Part shown: piece after piece, positions 1 to 11,934 of the stretch
How the letters are laid out: each line of letters opens with the position of its first letter
How positions within the stretch are numbered: position 1 is the first letter of the stretch
DNA from: Hyalella azteca
Lineage: Eukaryota > Arthropoda > Malacostraca > Amphipoda > Hyalellidae
Assembly (NCBI RefSeq): GCF_000764305.2
Contig: NW_025932596.1
Span: 1-64,000, forward strand
Direction of reading: 5' to 3'
DNA length: 64,000 nucleotides
Notes under the pieces: model-generated
Databases searched by the model: none
What the model was told of the DNA's origin: nothing
Seen by the model: the letters and a program-made list of their open reading frames with translations, nothing else
Position numbers and translations under genes: made by a program

Positions 1-1924
1 ATTCCCATAAGTGCCATCGAAGCCTTAGTTAAGACTTAAGAGTAACATTTTTGACTCAATACTCAGCCATACATCGACAGGTTTGCGGCGTTTGTCGGAC
101 CACTAATTAACTGCCATGTCAGTTAGTCAGACAAATTTTGCTAAATCTGCAATTAACTCAATTTAACTGGTAACCGTCTATGGCCCTATTAGCAATAAAG
201 GGCTAACTTGTCATTCTTTAACCCATGTCATTGAAATAATTCGTATCGTAATCGAAAAACTTGTTTTGTCTTAAATAATTAAGACAAATCTCATCTCGTT
301 ATATCTTGTTTCAAATCTGTCTGTTTCGTCCCGGTTCATAATTTACCGGGACACAAGTTTTAAAGTCCGGGACAGAAGTCTTGTCTCGGTTCATATGTTT
401 ATTCCGGGACAAATTTTACCCTCTGTCCCGTTATTTTTTTCCCGGAATTTTCTCGTCTCGTTTCGTCTGTCCCGGTTCATTTCGAGAAAATTATTTCGAG
501 ACGCAGGAGTCTAGAACGCAAAAGATAAAAAAAACATATAAGGCTACACATTTGCTTGCGTAGCAATACCACCTTGGAAGCGTGTGTGATGATTTATTAA
601 AGCAGCAGTAATACTAAGCAATATCTATGTATACTAAACTTTTGTGCCCCATTGATTCAATCTAGACATATCTCAGGTACGTCATGGATGAAATGATTAA
701 TTATTAAATGCAAAAAAATTTAATGCGGCATATAATGACGTCCACCTAAGTGAATTTCTTGCCAAAAATAGATGCCTTGAGGGCCATCTTGTTGAAAAAA
801 ATAGATAACCAGTTGAAAAGTTTGCATGTAAGACTGTAGTTTGCACGTAAAGACTCTAATAAAACGATTAAAATTATAATAATTTTATCGTCGTCAATGC
901 CACAGCCACATCAATCAGCTTTAATTAAGCAGCTACAGCACCTTACTTGCCGCTCGTCAATTTAAGCCATTTAATATTGGTCCGAAGTATGATTTGTAAG
1001 GTTCGATTGCTACACAATAACTAAAATACTTTTTCTATCATGCCACAAAATTTTGGCTTAGTTTTGTTAACTAAATAGATCGTTACTTATGAAGGCCAGA
1101 GACAAAATGTGTTGTTACCTGTAACGAAGTTAGTGGCATTGACAGTACAGTAGATTGATTGGGAAATCTCATTCAACATTTTAAGAGATCGTTTGTATAC
1201 TAGCAAACATTCATGTTTCTCGTGGTAAATGCAAGAAAATTGAGATATATTACACTGCGCAGAATACTGAAAAACTAAGAAATTTATAATGAAGAAGATG
1301 GATTAGTCCTTGGTTTTTTTATGAAGTAATGTTCGAAAATTTAAATGAACTTTGGAAGACACCGACAGCCGACACGTGACAGCGCAGTAATGAGTAACGT
1401 TCCATGTCTTGAATTGAGAGCCTCACCAAAGTTCCCACTCCTATTTACTATAGAAAAATACATTATATCAAACATACATTATTTAGTTGCAAAGGAATGA
1501 AAACCAGTTCAACTCACCATTGGTTACGGTGCTCGAACAATTCAGAGATGTGTTATATCATGAAGGCAACCCCACAACAGTATTAGAGTACACTGCCCAC
1601 CCGCACATTAGCAGGAGGATGTCAACTGCAAGGTTGCTGACTTGCTTAGTTGTCTCATTACTCTCGTACTTGGTGTTGGTAAGCCAAAGGGCGGTATTCG
1701 TACATTGCATTCACGTCATATTTGCTTCTCGAGCAATACGATGGTTGAGTGGGTCAATGAACATGAACGTTGCTCTTGGTCCAGTAGCTTCCGTTCGATC
1801 GTGCGTCTGGCTTCCGTATTTTCTTCTTGGCTTCGAACTTCGCGCGGATTTCACTTTTCTGATTGCGCTGCGGAATTCGACTTGAATTCATTATCAATTT
1901 TGTGCATCCTGCGGAATTAGTGCC

Positions 1925-2080
1925 AATTTTTCGTAGCCTAAGCCCCCTGCGGAATCCATTAACAGGTGGACTAATCCCTCTGATGTCGCGTTTTTTCCAC
2001 TTAGGGTTGTGGGGGTTTTTGTTAAAAAAACGAAAAGTGGTCTAAGTTACCCCGCCGGTCTAAGTTACCCCATTTTATGG
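1925..2080 (+). repeat. Foldback-element fragment, copy 1
   Basis: The stretch containing gtggtctaagttacccc, the same motif again after a few bases, and ccattttatgg closely matches the right end of the foldback element at 17395-17470 and the copy at 43780-43858. Direct similarity shows one interspersed family; this copy is truncated on the left. Confidence 0.7.
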
Positions 2081-2084
2081 TACT

Positions 2085-2165
2085 TTACTGGTCTAATTAT
2101 AGGACTCAAAAATGAACTTGAGGGAGAGTCTAAAAAAACTCTCTGCTTTGCCACTATGACGTGGT
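2085..2165 (+). repeat. Short interspersed TIR-type repeat end
   Basis: A segment running from ggactcaaaaatgaacttg to ctctgctttgccactatgac recurs in reverse complement at about 16190-16265 and as diverged direct copies at 16330-16390 and 17630-17700. The terminal motif around gtggcaaagcag acts as an inverted terminus in the 16 kb copy. Confidence 0.55.
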
Positions 2166-3217
2166 GAGGCGTATTACGTCCGCGCTTCAAATTCGACTGA
2201 TACGTAATGCCGTCATGCACGTGTTCGAATTCCATTTGCTGTGTGAGCTGTATTGGAATACCACATGGCTTTGAATTAAAACACTAATGAACATTGAACA
2301 CTACTTAATTACGCTTTTAATTAACAACTATTAAGCTTTTAATTAAGCAAATTTCAATTTTTGTACACAGCTTGGAACGATCTGTGTGTGTCCAATTCAA
2401 GTTGTGACGGAATTAGTTTTCATGTCTCTAAATCCATTTCTCAACTTAATCATCTATTAATTTATTTACCACTTGAAATCAGCAAATACAAGTGTACTTA
2501 AAGGATTCCTAATATATTCACAGAAGTATTTAAAAGTCTCAAACCATAATATTCTTCCTATACAAACAGTTATTCACTATTTGGTAGAGCAAGGTCAACT
2601 GTCAAATTTGACACATTTTTCGATGATCTCACTGGTAGCGTGCATCGTCTCTCTTTGGATCTCAATATTTTCCCACTAGATGGCCAAGACCTAGTGTTTT
2701 GGCATTAGTTTGACGCGCAAATGTATGACGTCACCATTTCAACCATCAACGAACGCATGGAACTAAAACGAAGCTTAATATAAAGGAAAAACTAAAGAAG
2801 TGACGGAATTATCTACTATGACGGAATATACCGCGTTTACCCTATGCATGGAACAATGGTAAGCTAATTAGTGGTAGACTAAGACTAATTATGATAAAGA
2901 AACCTCATGCTCGAAACAGAAGCCATGGTGTTTTTTTTTTTTTTTTGTGGGGTGATTTCGAGTGACCATATATGATAAGGTCAAATTCAAAGGAAAGTTT
3001 TGACTCAGACGATGAAATTGATGCTCTTTTCACATTTTTTAAAAGGTGAAAGTATCAGTATAGACTTAATTATTTAAGGTAACTTGAATTAATTAAATTT
3101 ATTTGCATTACTATATAGTCTATATTATATATTTTTTCATTTGCCTAATTTCAAATTAATTATAAAGAAAGTTTTGTTTAGTGACCTCATTTAATAAATT
3201 AGCCTATGCAAGTGTGA

Positions 3218-4367
3218 TTTAAGGGGAGCGTGTAGACAAAAATTTTGGATTTTGGCTTTTCCGGTTTTTAATCTACTCTTAAAGCTGACATTCTGCTCTA
3301 TCCAACGGTACCATTACCATCTCTGTACATCCATTTTTAGATTCACAACACTTCATGAAAGGGGGGCGGGTGGGGGAGTTCTTTTATGTAATTAGATAGG
3401 AACTAATTAGCTGCTGAGCTATTTAAATATAGTGTCTATTTGAGTTGTGCTGCAGTTATGTGTTTAGTCTCATCTTAAAGCTGACATTCTGAGCTATCCA
3501 ATGGTATCATTACCGTCTCTGTACGTGAATTTTGACGTACACCACACTTCATGAAAGGGGGGCAGGGGGGAGTTCCTTCAGTAATTACATTGAGGGAAAT
3601 TCGCTGCCTAGCACTACAAATACAGTGTTTTTAGAAAGTGTAAGCCATTGTGCCTCCGGGCGTCATACGGGGATGTGCGCATGTAGTCGCTCCCACCATC
3701 TTGATTGGAATCAAGCTCCAGAAACATTTACTTTGGTATCTATGCTACATTGACCACCTATTGCGGTGCACCTGGGACTTTGTTGCGTCCTCCTGATCAT
3801 TCACACTTAATGTCATGACAAACTTTATAACTCCTACAGTTTTGAAGCTACAGCGATGAGACATATACCATTCGATTCGCAATTAAAATATCTAGCGATT
3901 CTCGAACCATTTTTTTCAATTTCATTTTAGTTTTGAAAATATTTTGAAAAAAGAGGGAAAAATTACAAAATTTGTTGAAAAATCAAAAAATTTCAGAAAA
4001 ATCATCATAACAAGAGAACCAAGGAAAAAATTGAAAAAGTGTTTCGAGAATCGCTAGATATGGTCTTTACGCATCGAATGATACGTGTCTCGATGTTGTA
4101 GCATATCATTTGCAACAGTCATAAATTTCATAACGGCAAAAAAGTCATTTGCAAATAAACGGCAAAGAAGGGGATACTCTAAAAAAATTTTTAGAGTATC
4201 CCCTTTTTTGCCGTTTTCTATGAATTTCACGTTTTCTTTCACTTTTTTCAAAAAAAGTACACAAACAAAATAGTAATCATTTTTGATTTTACATATGTGT
4301 ACCAAGTTCGGAGATGATTCTACCATATATATAGAAAATATATTTTTGCCTACATGCTCCCCTTAAA
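3218..4367. mobile_element. Non-autonomous DNA element with ~25-bp inverted termini
   Basis: The left end reads tttaaggggagcgtgtagac and the right end is its near-perfect reverse complement (gtctacatgctcccctt-like, with g/c substitutions), so the pair are terminal inverted repeats about 1.15 kb apart. No transposase frame lies inside. Internally there is a direct repeat (ctgacattctg... at about 3286 and 3481, followed in both copies by a G-run near 3359 and 3555), an inverted pair (3856-3907 with 4041-4092) and a long hairpin at 4159-4221. The termini include TTAA, but the exact target duplication is ambiguous. Confidence 0.7.
4159..4221. repeat. Near-perfect ~62-bp hairpin
   Basis: The left arm carries aacggcaaagaaggggatac and the right arm its complement gtatccccttttttgccgtt, meeting at a loopless A/T centre near 4186. 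It sits inside the TIR element at 3218-4367. Confidence 0.85.
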
Positions 4368-4890
4368 CCTCCAGTCCTTCACTATTCAAAATTTTTAAAA
4401 ATACATACAAAAAAAAACATTTGGTGCGATACTTATTACTTTATTTAAACTGGTTTCTGAAATGTTAATTTCTGGAAATTTCAATGCTTGCCTGTGAAAG
4501 GGTTAACTTCAATTATATGTAGTCTTTGTGATAGAATTTATCATACTAAGTCAAACTTGAAACCAATTGATAAAAAATACATTAAATAGAAGTAGGTATC
4601 TATATGTTATATGTTGTAATTATTTTTTTTACAATTCTTTCATAAAGTTTAAAATTGTCAATGTGTACTGTGTAGTAGCTTGATTTCCTCTTCATTTTAT
4701 TCTTAGTTTTTTAATTTTTAAATTTCAATAAACTTTCTGTCAAGTTCTAATAAAATTTGCAATTCTTAATATCTTGCTTAAAAATTTCTGGCATTTTTGT
4801 ATAAACAACCCAACCAGAATAGTAAAATGCCACCTATGGGTGCAACCCTACACTCATCTTGTTGAATTGATCATTTCAAAATCAATATAT
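4368..4890. other. Gene-free AT-rich spacer
   Basis: AT-rich sequence with short homopolymer runs; no coding exon, repeat copy or RNA gene was recognised. The unfound first exon of Cyclin H should lie upstream of 5553, possibly here or further left. Confidence 0.4.
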
Positions 4891-4894
4891 TTGT

Positions 4895-5470
4895 TTGTTT
4901 GTTGTTGATGTTCCCAGAGTCCTGGTCATGCCAGAAAGCCTATGCTGTGCAGAAAACTATGTTGCCATAGCCAGCTTGGACCAAAGTTTTGTGACCAATG
5001 TTATGCTGGCCTGTAGCCTGGATGCTGCCAGTGCCAGCTCCAGACGTTTAAGCAGAAGATGGTTGACGATGTGGGGGAGTGCGTGACATTGGGGTCACAG
5101 GGCCGAGTGAGTGCTGTCCAGGTGATGTTTGTTGGAGATAGTGAGGGATGGTGACAACAGCAGAGTCTGCTCAGGTGCACCCTGTCTGCAAAGTTTAACT
5201 GCTGCTCTGTATAGCTGATGTCTGGCAGTATGACGTCTATGCTATTGTTGATTGGTGGTTTTGAGAGGGCGTTTTGGGTTAGATGTGTGTGCATGTGTTT
5301 GCTGAAATTGGGTGAGTGAGTGGGAAGGGGCATGGAGTTTGTATTGTGAGGTAGTGATTATAAGGAGTGTTGAATATTTGTCTGGGTGTTGGGGGTGAGT
5401 TCTGAAAATAGCAACATAGGGCTGGGGGGGTTGAAGAGTGCCAATGGAAAAAATTGTGTGTGTATATTTG
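4895..5470 (-). mobile_element. L2/CR1-like LINE, 3' fragment
   Basis: The reverse strand matches the 3' third of the element at 32010-34640. Both share gttgatgttcccagagtcct-like sequence at the 3' end, then a gtgacattgg / gtgctgtccagg block, and agatgtgtgtgcat. The translated reverse strand keeps stretches typical of a LINE reverse-transcriptase C terminus (CDPNVTHSPTSSTIFCLNVW on the minus strand) but is frameshifted. It ends before the first recognised Cyclin H exon. Confidence 0.7.
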
Positions 5471-5552
5471 TTTGTAAATTTTTATGCTTGGACCTATTTT
5501 CTAATTTTTAACTACATGCTATGAATAATAATTATTGAATATTTATTTGCAG

Positions 5553-5628
5553 AAATGAACAAGAGTTACAAAGGCTGAGAAAGACAGCTAATGAAGATTA
5601 TGTTTCTAAACAACTTAGCAGTGGAACT
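5553..5628 (+). CDS. CycH: Cyclin H exon (N-terminal helix)
   Basis: Acceptor atttgcag, donor act|gtgagc. Encodes NEQELQRLRKTANEDYVSKQ and four further residues, the N-terminal helix region of Cyclin H. The leading base completes a codon from an upstream exon that I could not find. Confidence 0.8.
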
Positions 5629-8600
5629 GTGAGCATTAAAATTTTGAATATATTACAATTACTTTATGGTTTTTCAGTAGCTAATAGGTATAAAAGTAGT
5701 GCATCAATTTATTACATTATTTGGAAATTGGTTGATGATTTCATTGTCTATGCTTTACTTAAAACCTTTTTTAAGATTAAAAATATGTCCACTTGCATAT
5801 AGAGTTATATTATGCATATTATTAAAAACCAATGGAGTATTGAATTGGACATTCTGACATGCAAGAAGTTGAAAGTTGCTTAATATGAATTGACATAATC
5901 TTGAAGTACTATAGTCATATGATATTTCTAATTGGCAATTATTTTTCAGTATGGAGATCCACAAAACCTGTTGTCTTCAGAAGAAGAGCTCACTTTGGTA
6001 AGTCATGGTCTGTCCTAAAATGAAAAATTTGTTCAAACATTATCATTGTGGATACATATCATTATAATTAAATTAATATGTGTACAGAATGGTCTTTTTT
6101 ATGCATGCATCAAAATATTTTAAGCAAATTGTCGCCTGCTCATAAAATTTATCTATCAAAGCATTCATATTAAGATTGAAAAAATTTTTCTTCTTTTTCT
6201 TGTCCCAAAATGGCCATAGTCCTTTTTAACCCCATCTGATGCTATTTTATAGCATTGTGGTTTGTGAATTTATATTCAGCAAGAGACATTTTATTTGGAT
6301 CAAATTTGATTGCATTGGTACTAGTGACATTCTAAGCAACAAGTCTTCATTATAATCATTATCTTTATTTTAGGTACGTGAGTATGTGCGAAGACTTCGT
6401 GAATTTTGTAGTCAATTCCGTGATCCAAGGGACTCCAGAATCCGAATGCCAGTTTATGTCACCACAGTTGCCACCCACTATTTACTAAGGTTCTTCTTAT
6501 ACAACAGTGTTATGGATCACCACCCTAAGCACGTCATGTAAGTTGCATTAATATATATACCTGTTATTAAATTCACATTGATTTCCATTTTTTACTTAGT
6601 TGCATTGGTCCATTATCCTTTGTTTAAAGCATTCATGTTTGTAGCTCCAATAATTTTTATTAGGCTACAATTTATAAACAAAAAGTATTTATTTCAATTT
6701 TGTGTGTTGTGAAAATTTATTTTTCAAGATTGAGCTGAGGCAATGTAAAACAGTTAGCATTGTCCATCATGCTTGTTTGATGCTTAATGTTAATTCAGAT
6801 TACCTGTATTCAAATTACAATAGGCTGGAATGCAATGATGAGCAATAATGAAATAGCATTTTTATGTACAGTGAACTTCAAGAAGTAACATTAATGATTG
6901 ATCATTTGTGTTTGTTAAAGAAATTATATTATGTTGCATCCTAAAGATCTGATTCAATGTAATTCTTTTTTGACTAAAACATTTAGATTATAAACCAATG
7001 AAAATCATAGACTAAATATTTTTGTGAATATTTCCCCCCGCTTTCATAAAATTCGATCATCAAATGCCTTCAGACCTTTTGAAAAGTTCCCTTCCAGCAT
7101 GATGTGTTTGTGACTAGTTCATAAAATTTAACTATTTTACTTCTCTTTGAGGTGATCACTGTTTTTTATCAACTTTTCAGAAGAAGACAAACTACTGAAA
7201 AATTGGTGAACTAATTATTTTAGTGCTGAAAACTAAGTGTTAATCCGAATCACCTTTAGGTGCTATAAACACCCTACTACTTGAGTGCAGGAGAATTTTG
7301 CAATGCACACAGTATTGACTATATACATTCAAATTTTCCCTCAATATTTTTTGGTATTGATTTCAAAAATATAATTTGGCATTTAGTTTTAATCCTACAT
7401 GCTCTGATTTAAAAATATTTATTTAAAAAAAAATAAATATTTATCAAAAATAAATATAAATAAATAAAAATATATTTTTTTTCAGGCACACTTGCATATA
7501 CCTGGCCTGTAAAATAGAGGAGTTCTACGTGACAATCACGGACTATGTGCATAACGTCCCTGGCTCTGCCAAAGATAAGGAGCGGATGGCCTCAATGATA
7601 CTCAACAGTGAACTACAGACTACGCAAGAGCTTCAGTTCCATTTAATAGTGCATCAACCATACAGACCTTTAGAGGGTTTACTGATAGACCTTAAGGTGA
7701 GATTTGCGTTTACTGTGTTTGAGATAATGAGAATATTTTAATAAAATTTGTAACCTTTCTTACTTATGACCTTGATGTCTATCAGCCAATCTAATGTGGT
7801 ATTTTAATAATTTATCTTTTTATTTTTACATGGCAATGCAATCATAATACCTAGTAGTTTTAATGTATACTTTCTATCGCTATTTGTATAATTTGTATAT
7901 ATTTATACAATAATTAATACATTTGTATAAATGTATAATTTCTATCGCTTCGAATCACCGACTTGTGGAACAACCTCCCTGAAGATATTCTCAACGCTAT
8001 GAGTATGAGCACATACAAGAACAGACTAGACAAGGCCATGCAGGAGCATATGTTTGGTCTTAAAATGCCTCGTACCCTACGGAACAACTGAAATCTAGAA
8101 GCGATTTTAAATCTGCCGTCCGTTGAAAAGATTTGATCAAAAGGCCAGTCTAGTCAAGAAAAGTACAAGAATTGGCGACAGGCCTATCCAGGCCTATTAT
8201 TCAATGCCGAAGATACTATACTATATTATACTAATCTATTCATATTTATCCAGGCTCGATATGAAGGTTTACAAGATGCAGAGGCCCTAAGAGGCGCTGT
8301 GGAGCTTTTCCTTGAGAAGCTTCACCTGACAGATGCCCCTCTACTGTATGCCCCGTCTCAGGTAGGAGCAGCAAATTACCACTTGCATTATCTTGCTCTG
8401 TATGTGTATGTTTCTGTTGTTATTATTATCATGCCAATGAAATGTATGGAACATTAAAAATTTTATCCTCTCTGGTCCTAAAAGAATGCATTCATTCTCA
8501 ATTTTTATGCATCCAATTTAAACCTAATCGAAATACATTGAATAAAGACGTTCATTGAACGAAAATTGGGTTTTAGAAAAATAAGAAATGAGTACAAATT

Positions 8601-11456
8601 TTTGCATGTAAAAACATCAATATGACGGTAAAAAATGTTTTGAAGTAACGGTTTCATACATTAATAAGTGATTACCAAGACTAAGTTTCGTCTGCACTAT
8701 TGCTCGACTGATAATAATTAATCAAAAATAATTGTTCGAGTTTTAACATAGAAAAATTTATGAGATAAAAAATTATGTAAAATTCTCTTATCCTTTACTA
8801 AGAAAATTGTTTTGCTAAAGTAAAGGCCTTATTACTAATGTTGCATTTCAGTTAGCTCTTGCGGCAGTGACGACGGCGGCAAGTAAGCTGGGTCAGAACT
8901 TGGACTCCTATGTTACTGACATCTTATTCCGAGACTGTCCTGAGCGTCTGGCCCCGCTTGTGGATGCTGTCAGGAGTGAGTCTATGGGCTGTCTTGGTGA
9001 TGGAGGAACTTACCCAGTGAAAATTTGCAGACGCGTCAGCTTCTGATTTGGATTACCAGAAGCTGGGGCGACTCTGAATTTTGTTAGAGTACTTGATGTG
9101 AGGTTCTTGTACACGGCGACAGTAATGGCAATCAGTATAACTTTCAGATACCGACATCAATATTTGTCGTCTTCTTGGAGTCAATTTAGGCGATACTGGT
9201 CCCGGAAGGACCCAATAATCCTACAGAAGGCCAGTGGCATGATAATTAGTCGCGTTCTCTTGGAGTCAATTTAGGCAATACTGGTCCCGGAAGGACCCAA
9301 TAAACCTTTTACAGGAGTCTAGTGGCATGATAATTAGTGGCTACCGTTTGAGTGTTGTAGTAGCGGCCGCTACTGGCCCATTGTACAATCAATCTTACCT
9401 TAGTGACTGTAGGCGAATGCGCCTACAGAAGGCCATACCGTACCTTGTAACCGATATGAAAGGTTAAAACGAGGAGCTTGCAAATGAAGGAAGGCTAATA
9501 GTTTATTGATTTATCAATCGACTGAGGTCTAGAACTAGAGTGACTGATGCAATGGGTTTAGTGAGTCAATGAACTGACTGGTATGAGTAAAGTGATTGAT
9601 GAATTTGATCAGTATTCAAAAAGTGGTGCTAGTTAAGTGAATGATGCATTATTCAATGTATTTTCAACATTAAGCTGTTGCTTGCATGCTCAGGGTCGAT
9701 TTCTTAATTATCATGCGGTAATTTTCCTCTGAGAAAAACCATAAGCACTAGTCATGTCAAAGTGGTGGGACACAAACCGCATTGAATGACTTCAAACATA
9801 ACTGAATTTAAGAGAAGCACTGCACAAGTCACCAACCGCAGACAGCTGCATTAGACACATTTACTGTGGAGCCATTGTAAAGCTGGACAAATTCATATTA
9901 AGTTGCCACCACTGAATAATAACTTGTGAAATCCATAAATATTGAGACTGTCCTGATAAAGCTTCTAGTTCCGAAGAGAATCATTGCTACGTTCTCTCTT
10001 CAGCAATGAAAAAAGGTCGTTTTACAACGCTTCTAGTAAAACTATGCCATTAAACTCTTGGCGTTTGGAAACAATGTGCAAAAGTTGAGTTAAATTAACT
10101 TTTGTTTTTGCAGAAATAAAGCGTTTGGTTAAGGCAGTAGACAGCGCTGTTGACAAGAGTTGCATTGATGCCCTGGAAAAGCGACTGAGTGCCTGCCTCA
10201 ACCCTCTCAACGACCCCACCACCGAGCAGTACTGGATTAACCAGGTCATTAACTTCCTTAACACTTTGACTCCGATTGCTTAATCTTGTACTATTATTTC
10301 ATTTTTGTACTGTTTTTAAACAGGGTTGCCAGACGGTCATTTTTTCCGGACAAATTCCGTGTTTTAGTTTTTCTCAATTGCGTTGGCCGGCTAAAATTTA
10401 TGATAGAGGTACTTCCTAATTAAATTTTAAGTACTGCAAAAAGAAAATAAATGGAATTTTTATAGTGGAACCTACAAATGAACTAGTATATTTTGAGTTA
10501 TCGGCCTTTTTGGCCTTTTTTGTTCTCGGATTTGGCCGATTTTAGGCAACCTGAATTATGTACCACTACGTCCTGGAGAAATGCATTTCGTGGTACGCAT
10601 ATGTACCACTTCGTAGTCAACGTGTTAACCTGCACTTGCCTTGCCCGGTCACTAACTGTATCTGCTTCGTTAAACCAGGACGTAACTTAAACCTTGTGAC
10701 CCGTTCATATCGAGTTTTCAACTTTTAGGAAATAAATGTGGAGGAATTTAGACGCTGGTCAAAGATTTCTATTAAAATTCCTATCAGCGAGCAAATGCAA
10801 TTCCAATTCAAAAATGTTTGATTGAAATAAATAAAAATATTTTACTGCAGTTATTTATTACGAAATAATTACCTAGGCAAATACTATGGGTTTGTTTTAA
10901 AAATGGATACTATTATAACTATAGAAACCCATCCATTTTCACTAGAGACGTTGGAGATAATCGCATTATTGAACTCTAAGATCACGTATCTTTGATATAA
11001 AAATGATTAATATTATATGTGTGTAAGTATCCACCCACTTTCATTGTATACGTTAACTATACTATATCCATTCATTTTCATTGTATACGTTGACTATACT
11101 ATAATATAATTCTTGAGCTCTAACGTCACGCATATTCGTCACAGGCACGAATTGAACAGGACGACGACGATTTCCCTCTGGTATCGAGCTCGGCCTCCGT
11201 GGACAACGAAGCTATAGATATTTTGGAGGATGATGTTGTGGCGGAAGACGTTGGTGGTACCACGGACCCTGCGCTAGAGGAACTAAAGGATTTTGCTGTT
11301 GTCAGTACAGGGACCAGGAAAAGTAGCAGAAGACAGAAGAAACACCAAAGTGCGCGTAAAGTCAGGGAAACCGCCGCGCAGTTTGGAGTGGAGAGCGCCA
11401 GAAGTGTTCTGGATGGAGGCGTAATAGACGACAATGATTGTATAATTGACGAGTGA
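5553..11456 (+). CDS. CycH: Cyclin H (CDK7 partner), eight exons, start missing
   Basis: Cyclin H activates CDK7 in the CDK-activating kinase, which is also part of TFIIH and phosphorylates CDKs and the RNA polymerase II tail in the nucleus. Joined exons 5553-5628, 5950-5997, 6374-6537, 7486-7696, 8254-8361, 8852-8975, 10114-10244 and 11145-11456 give about 390 codons in continuous phase. The first cyclin box holds YNSVMDHHPKHVM and YLACKIEEF; the family signature QELQFHLIVHQPYRPLEGLL follows, then a second cyclin fold from LTDAPLLYAPSQLALAAVTT. The last exon is an acidic and lysine/arginine-rich tail ending DDNDCIIDE, longer than in vertebrate Cyclin H (about 323 residues in total). The N-terminal ~12-15 residues, usually containing a QKxxWxF motif, were not located. 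The donor of exon 7 (cag|gtcatt) is weak, but phase and product fit; read-through would stop 12 codons later. Confidence 0.9.
5950..5997 (+). CDS. CycH: Cyclin H exon
   Basis: Acceptor tttttcag, donor ttg|gtaagt, 16 codons (YGDPQNLLSSEEELTL). Phase 0 on both sides, joining the N-terminal helix to the first cyclin box. Confidence 0.8.
6374..6537 (+). CDS. CycH: Cyclin H exon, first cyclin box (front)
   Basis: Acceptor attttag, donor cat|gtaagt. Encodes VREYVRRLREFCSQF and then RFFLYNSVMDHHPKHVM. The split ATG codon is completed by the next exon, confirming phase. Confidence 0.92.
7486..7696 (+). CDS. CycH: Cyclin H exon, first cyclin box (rear)
   Basis: Acceptor ttttttcag, donor aag|gtgaga. 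Encodes HTCIYLACKIEEFYVTITDY and the family hallmark FHLIVHQPYRPLEGLLIDLK. Best-conserved exon of the gene. Confidence 0.94.
7951..8225 (+). mobile_element. L2/CR1-type LINE 3' terminus in CycH intron
   Basis: Codons 7951-8091 read RITDLWNNLPEDILNAMSMS then TYKNRLDKAM and end in a stop. This matches the closing stretch of CR1/L2 reverse transcriptases (LWNxLPExxxxAxSxxxFKxxLD). The 3' UTR after the stop holds aagaattggcgacaggccta, nearly identical to the tail of the SINEs at 12, 13.5 and 15.2 kb. Confidence 0.85.
8254..8361 (+). CDS. CycH: Cyclin H exon, inter-box linker and second fold
   Basis: Acceptor ttatccag, donor cag|gtagga. Encodes ARYEGLQDAEALRGAVELF then LTDAPLLYAPSQ, aligned with the family motif LTDAYLLYTPSQ. 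Phase 0 both ends. Confidence 0.92.
8852..8975 (+). CDS. CycH: Cyclin H exon, second cyclin fold
   Basis: Acceptor gcatttcag, donor agga|gtgagt. Encodes LALAAVTTAASKLGQNLDSY then FRDCPERLAPLVDAVR, corresponding to the helices of the second cyclin fold. Confidence 0.88.
9014..9092 (-). repeat. Interspersed repeat, inverted copy at 54.8 kb
   Basis: The stretch acccagtgaaaatttgcaga through cagcttctgatttggattac recurs as its reverse complement at about 54832-54903 with few mismatches. Confidence 0.75.
9173..9345 (+). repeat. Two-copy direct repeat (~85 bp)
   Basis: cttggagtcaatttaggc, ggtcccggaaggacccaata and agtggcatgataattagt each occur twice in the same order, 80-90 bases apart. Confidence 0.8.
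10114..10244 (+). CDS. CycH: Cyclin H exon, C-terminal helix
   Basis: Acceptor tttttgcag. Encodes KIKRLVKAVDSAVDKSCIDA then LEKRLSACLNPLNDPTTEQY. The donor cag|gtcatt is weak; accepting it joins in phase 0 with the acidic exon at 11145. If unspliced, the frame stops at 10281 after VINFLNTLTPIA, a possible alternative end. Confidence 0.75.
10320..10557. repeat. Short TIR-bounded repeat (hAT-like ends)
   Basis: The left end cagggttgccagacgg and the right end taggcaacctg are imperfect inverted copies. Diverged matching material occurs around 55225-55330 (gggttgctagatgg, aaatccgtggacaaaaaagg). No clear target duplication is visible. Confidence 0.5.
11145..11456 (+). CDS. CycH: Cyclin H last exon, acidic/basic tail
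   Basis: Acceptor cgtcacag, phase 0. Encodes ARIEQDDDDFPLVSSSASVD, then acidic DILEDDVVAEDV, a basic patch RKSSRRQKKHQSARKVRE and a final DDNDCIIDE before TGA. It has no folded domain. Membership in Cyclin H rests on position, phase and the acidic end typical of the family. Confidence 0.65.
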   Translation, partial: ARIEQDDDDFPLVSSSASVDNEAIDILEDDVVAEDVGGTTDPALEELKDFAVVSTGTRKSSRRQKKHQSARKVRETAAQFGVESARSVLDGGVIDDNDCIIDE

Positions 11457-11644
11457 ATTAGTAACAAAGTATTTTCTAGGTTCATGAGAAGTACTGAAAT
11501 TATTTTCGTATCAAATGACTTCTTGGTCAAGGTGTTCTAGAAGAATTTGTATATTTTTTTGGTTCAAAGATGATCGAGCTTGATAATAGCACGCAAATGT
11601 GATATTTTTTGCTGATGTAGTTTGTAGATTTTTTGATTGCTAAT

Positions 11645-11650
11645 AATAAA
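11645..11650 (+). terminator. Candidate polyadenylation signal of CycH
   Basis: AATAAA about 190 bases after the Cyclin H stop; a second one lies near 11713. Confidence 0.5.
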
Positions 11651-11934
11651 CCATGTCAAATTTTTAGCAAAATTCTTAGTAAAGAATCTACAGATTTCGA
11701 TGTTTTGCGGAAATAAATGAGCATTTCATTGCCTTAACTTGCCTCTCATTTTGATCGTGTTGCTAGTTGATTGACGTGTAACTTAAACATTAGATGCTTT
11801 GCATCAGTCACTATCAATGCTATTCATGGAAGATATTTAGTATTTACAGTTTGGTGGAGCTATTCTCTAATTTTGCATATGACGCTGGAAACAGGATTAG
11901 GTTTTGATTGATGGCTTTTGGTTGGTGTATAGAA

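Larger units (their letters stand above)
1..3217. other. Gene-free, AT-rich flank
   Basis: No coding exon recognised on either strand. Around 320-480 the motif ccgggaca and its variants recur several times in both orientations, a degenerate local repeat. Two stretches (1925-2080 and 2085-2160) match repeat families seen again near 16.2-17.7 kb and 43.7 kb. The open frames here have no recognisable domain and no splice context. Confidence 0.5.

Noticed and set aside
1487..1885. 132-residue plus-strand open frame near the left edge
   Set aside because: Overlaps another frame, no recognisable domain and no link to Cyclin H; not reported as a gene.
3235..3275. Possible first exon of Cyclin H (a CRQKFWILAF reading resembles the QKxxWxF start)
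   Set aside because: No ATG in suitable context, no donor in phase, and it falls in the terminal repeat of a mobile element; chance resemblance.
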